From assembly GCA_020633495.1 (NCBI GenBank), contig JACKDR010000034.1, positions 4,667-68,666 on the forward strand: DNA of 64,000 nucleotides. Reading direction: 5' to 3'. Positions within the stretch are counted from its first letter, which is position 1. Each line of letters starts with the position of its first letter. A program made the position numbers and the translations under genes. The DNA comes from Kofleriaceae bacterium (GTDB taxonomy: Bacteria; Myxococcota_A; Polyangia; Haliangiales; Haliangiaceae). Shown piece after piece: positions 63,924 to 64,000 of the stretch. Below the pieces are notes generated by a model that did not search any database, had not been told where the DNA came from, and was given only the letters and a program-made list of their open reading frames with translations.

Positions 63924-64000
63924 CGCGGGGCGCCGCGCGGCGCCCTCGCCGCGGCTTCAGGATCCGGTTCGTGCGGCGCGACGCCGGGTCGGCGGCCGCG

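Overview
The window is a very GC-rich bacterial chromosome segment in which almost all third codon positions are G or C. Its gene content points to the Myxococcota, most likely a Haliangiales/Kofleriaceae- or Polyangia-like lineage. The evidence is Ser/Thr kinases fused to AAA/TPR regions, many lipoproteins with Asp/Pro/Ala-rich linkers, FG-GAP and VWA lipoproteins, hybrid histidine kinases and a bacterial family-B DNA polymerase. The organism is inferred from content only; there is no rRNA or other marker gene, and I saw no tRNA or CRISPR.

Layout: 1-4.8 kb holds the end of a cation-diffusion-facilitator gene, then a Ser/Thr kinase gene split by an IS21-family element (1238-3721) flanked by the 6-bp duplication ATCCGC, then a methyltransferase. 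4.8-11.6 kb carries a lipoprotein made of a lone TssM/IcmF C-terminal domain, two hypothetical genes, a bL12 paralogue with an N-terminal hydrophobic segment coupled to a lipoprotein gene, a metallo-beta-lactamase-fold lipoprotein, DinB and another lipoprotein. 11.7-24.2 kb is rich in exported proteins: FG-GAP lipoprotein, HEFMH metalloprotease with fascin-like repeats, an MFS transporter, a DUF2202-TetR pair behind a likely operator, and an M91 (NleD-like) metallopeptidase effector candidate followed by a lipoprotein. 24.2-30.8 kb is metabolic: a radical SAM/ChbG-deacetylase pair, gdhA, and a receiver-PEP/pyruvate-binding protein 15 bases behind gdhA. 30.8-35.4 kb holds a frameshifted small gene, an Imm5-like immunity protein, an NAPE-PLD-like hydrolase, a phosphoesterase and an esterase. 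35.6-44.6 kb holds a kinase-AAA-TPR giant, DNA polymerase B, a PilZ protein and a tightly overlapping operon for a triheme cytochrome c plus a split YeeE/YedE transporter. 44.7-56.6 kb holds RtcB, GNAT, a VWA lipoprotein, a second kinase-AAA-TPR giant and two overlapping SPFH lipoprotein genes. 56.9-64 kb holds two hybrid histidine kinases around a frameshifted EamA transporter.

Themes: signalling (three eukaryote-like kinases, two hybrid histidine kinases, TetR, PilZ, receiver-PEP protein); envelope and secreted proteins including pieces of contact-dependent or effector systems (TssM-C lipoprotein, M91 peptidase, Imm5-like protein) without a secretion apparatus in view; and DNA damage tolerance (DinB, Pol B, both with a QLxLF clamp motif). 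Several genes carry single-base frameshifts (istA, istB, the small gene at 30.8 kb, the EamA transporter). Some may be real decay and some may be assembly errors. The best candidates for undescribed biology are the hydrophobic-anchored bL12 paralogue, the tandem SPFH lipoproteins upstream of a kinase giant, the stand-alone TssM-C lipoprotein and the M91 effector/lipoprotein pair.
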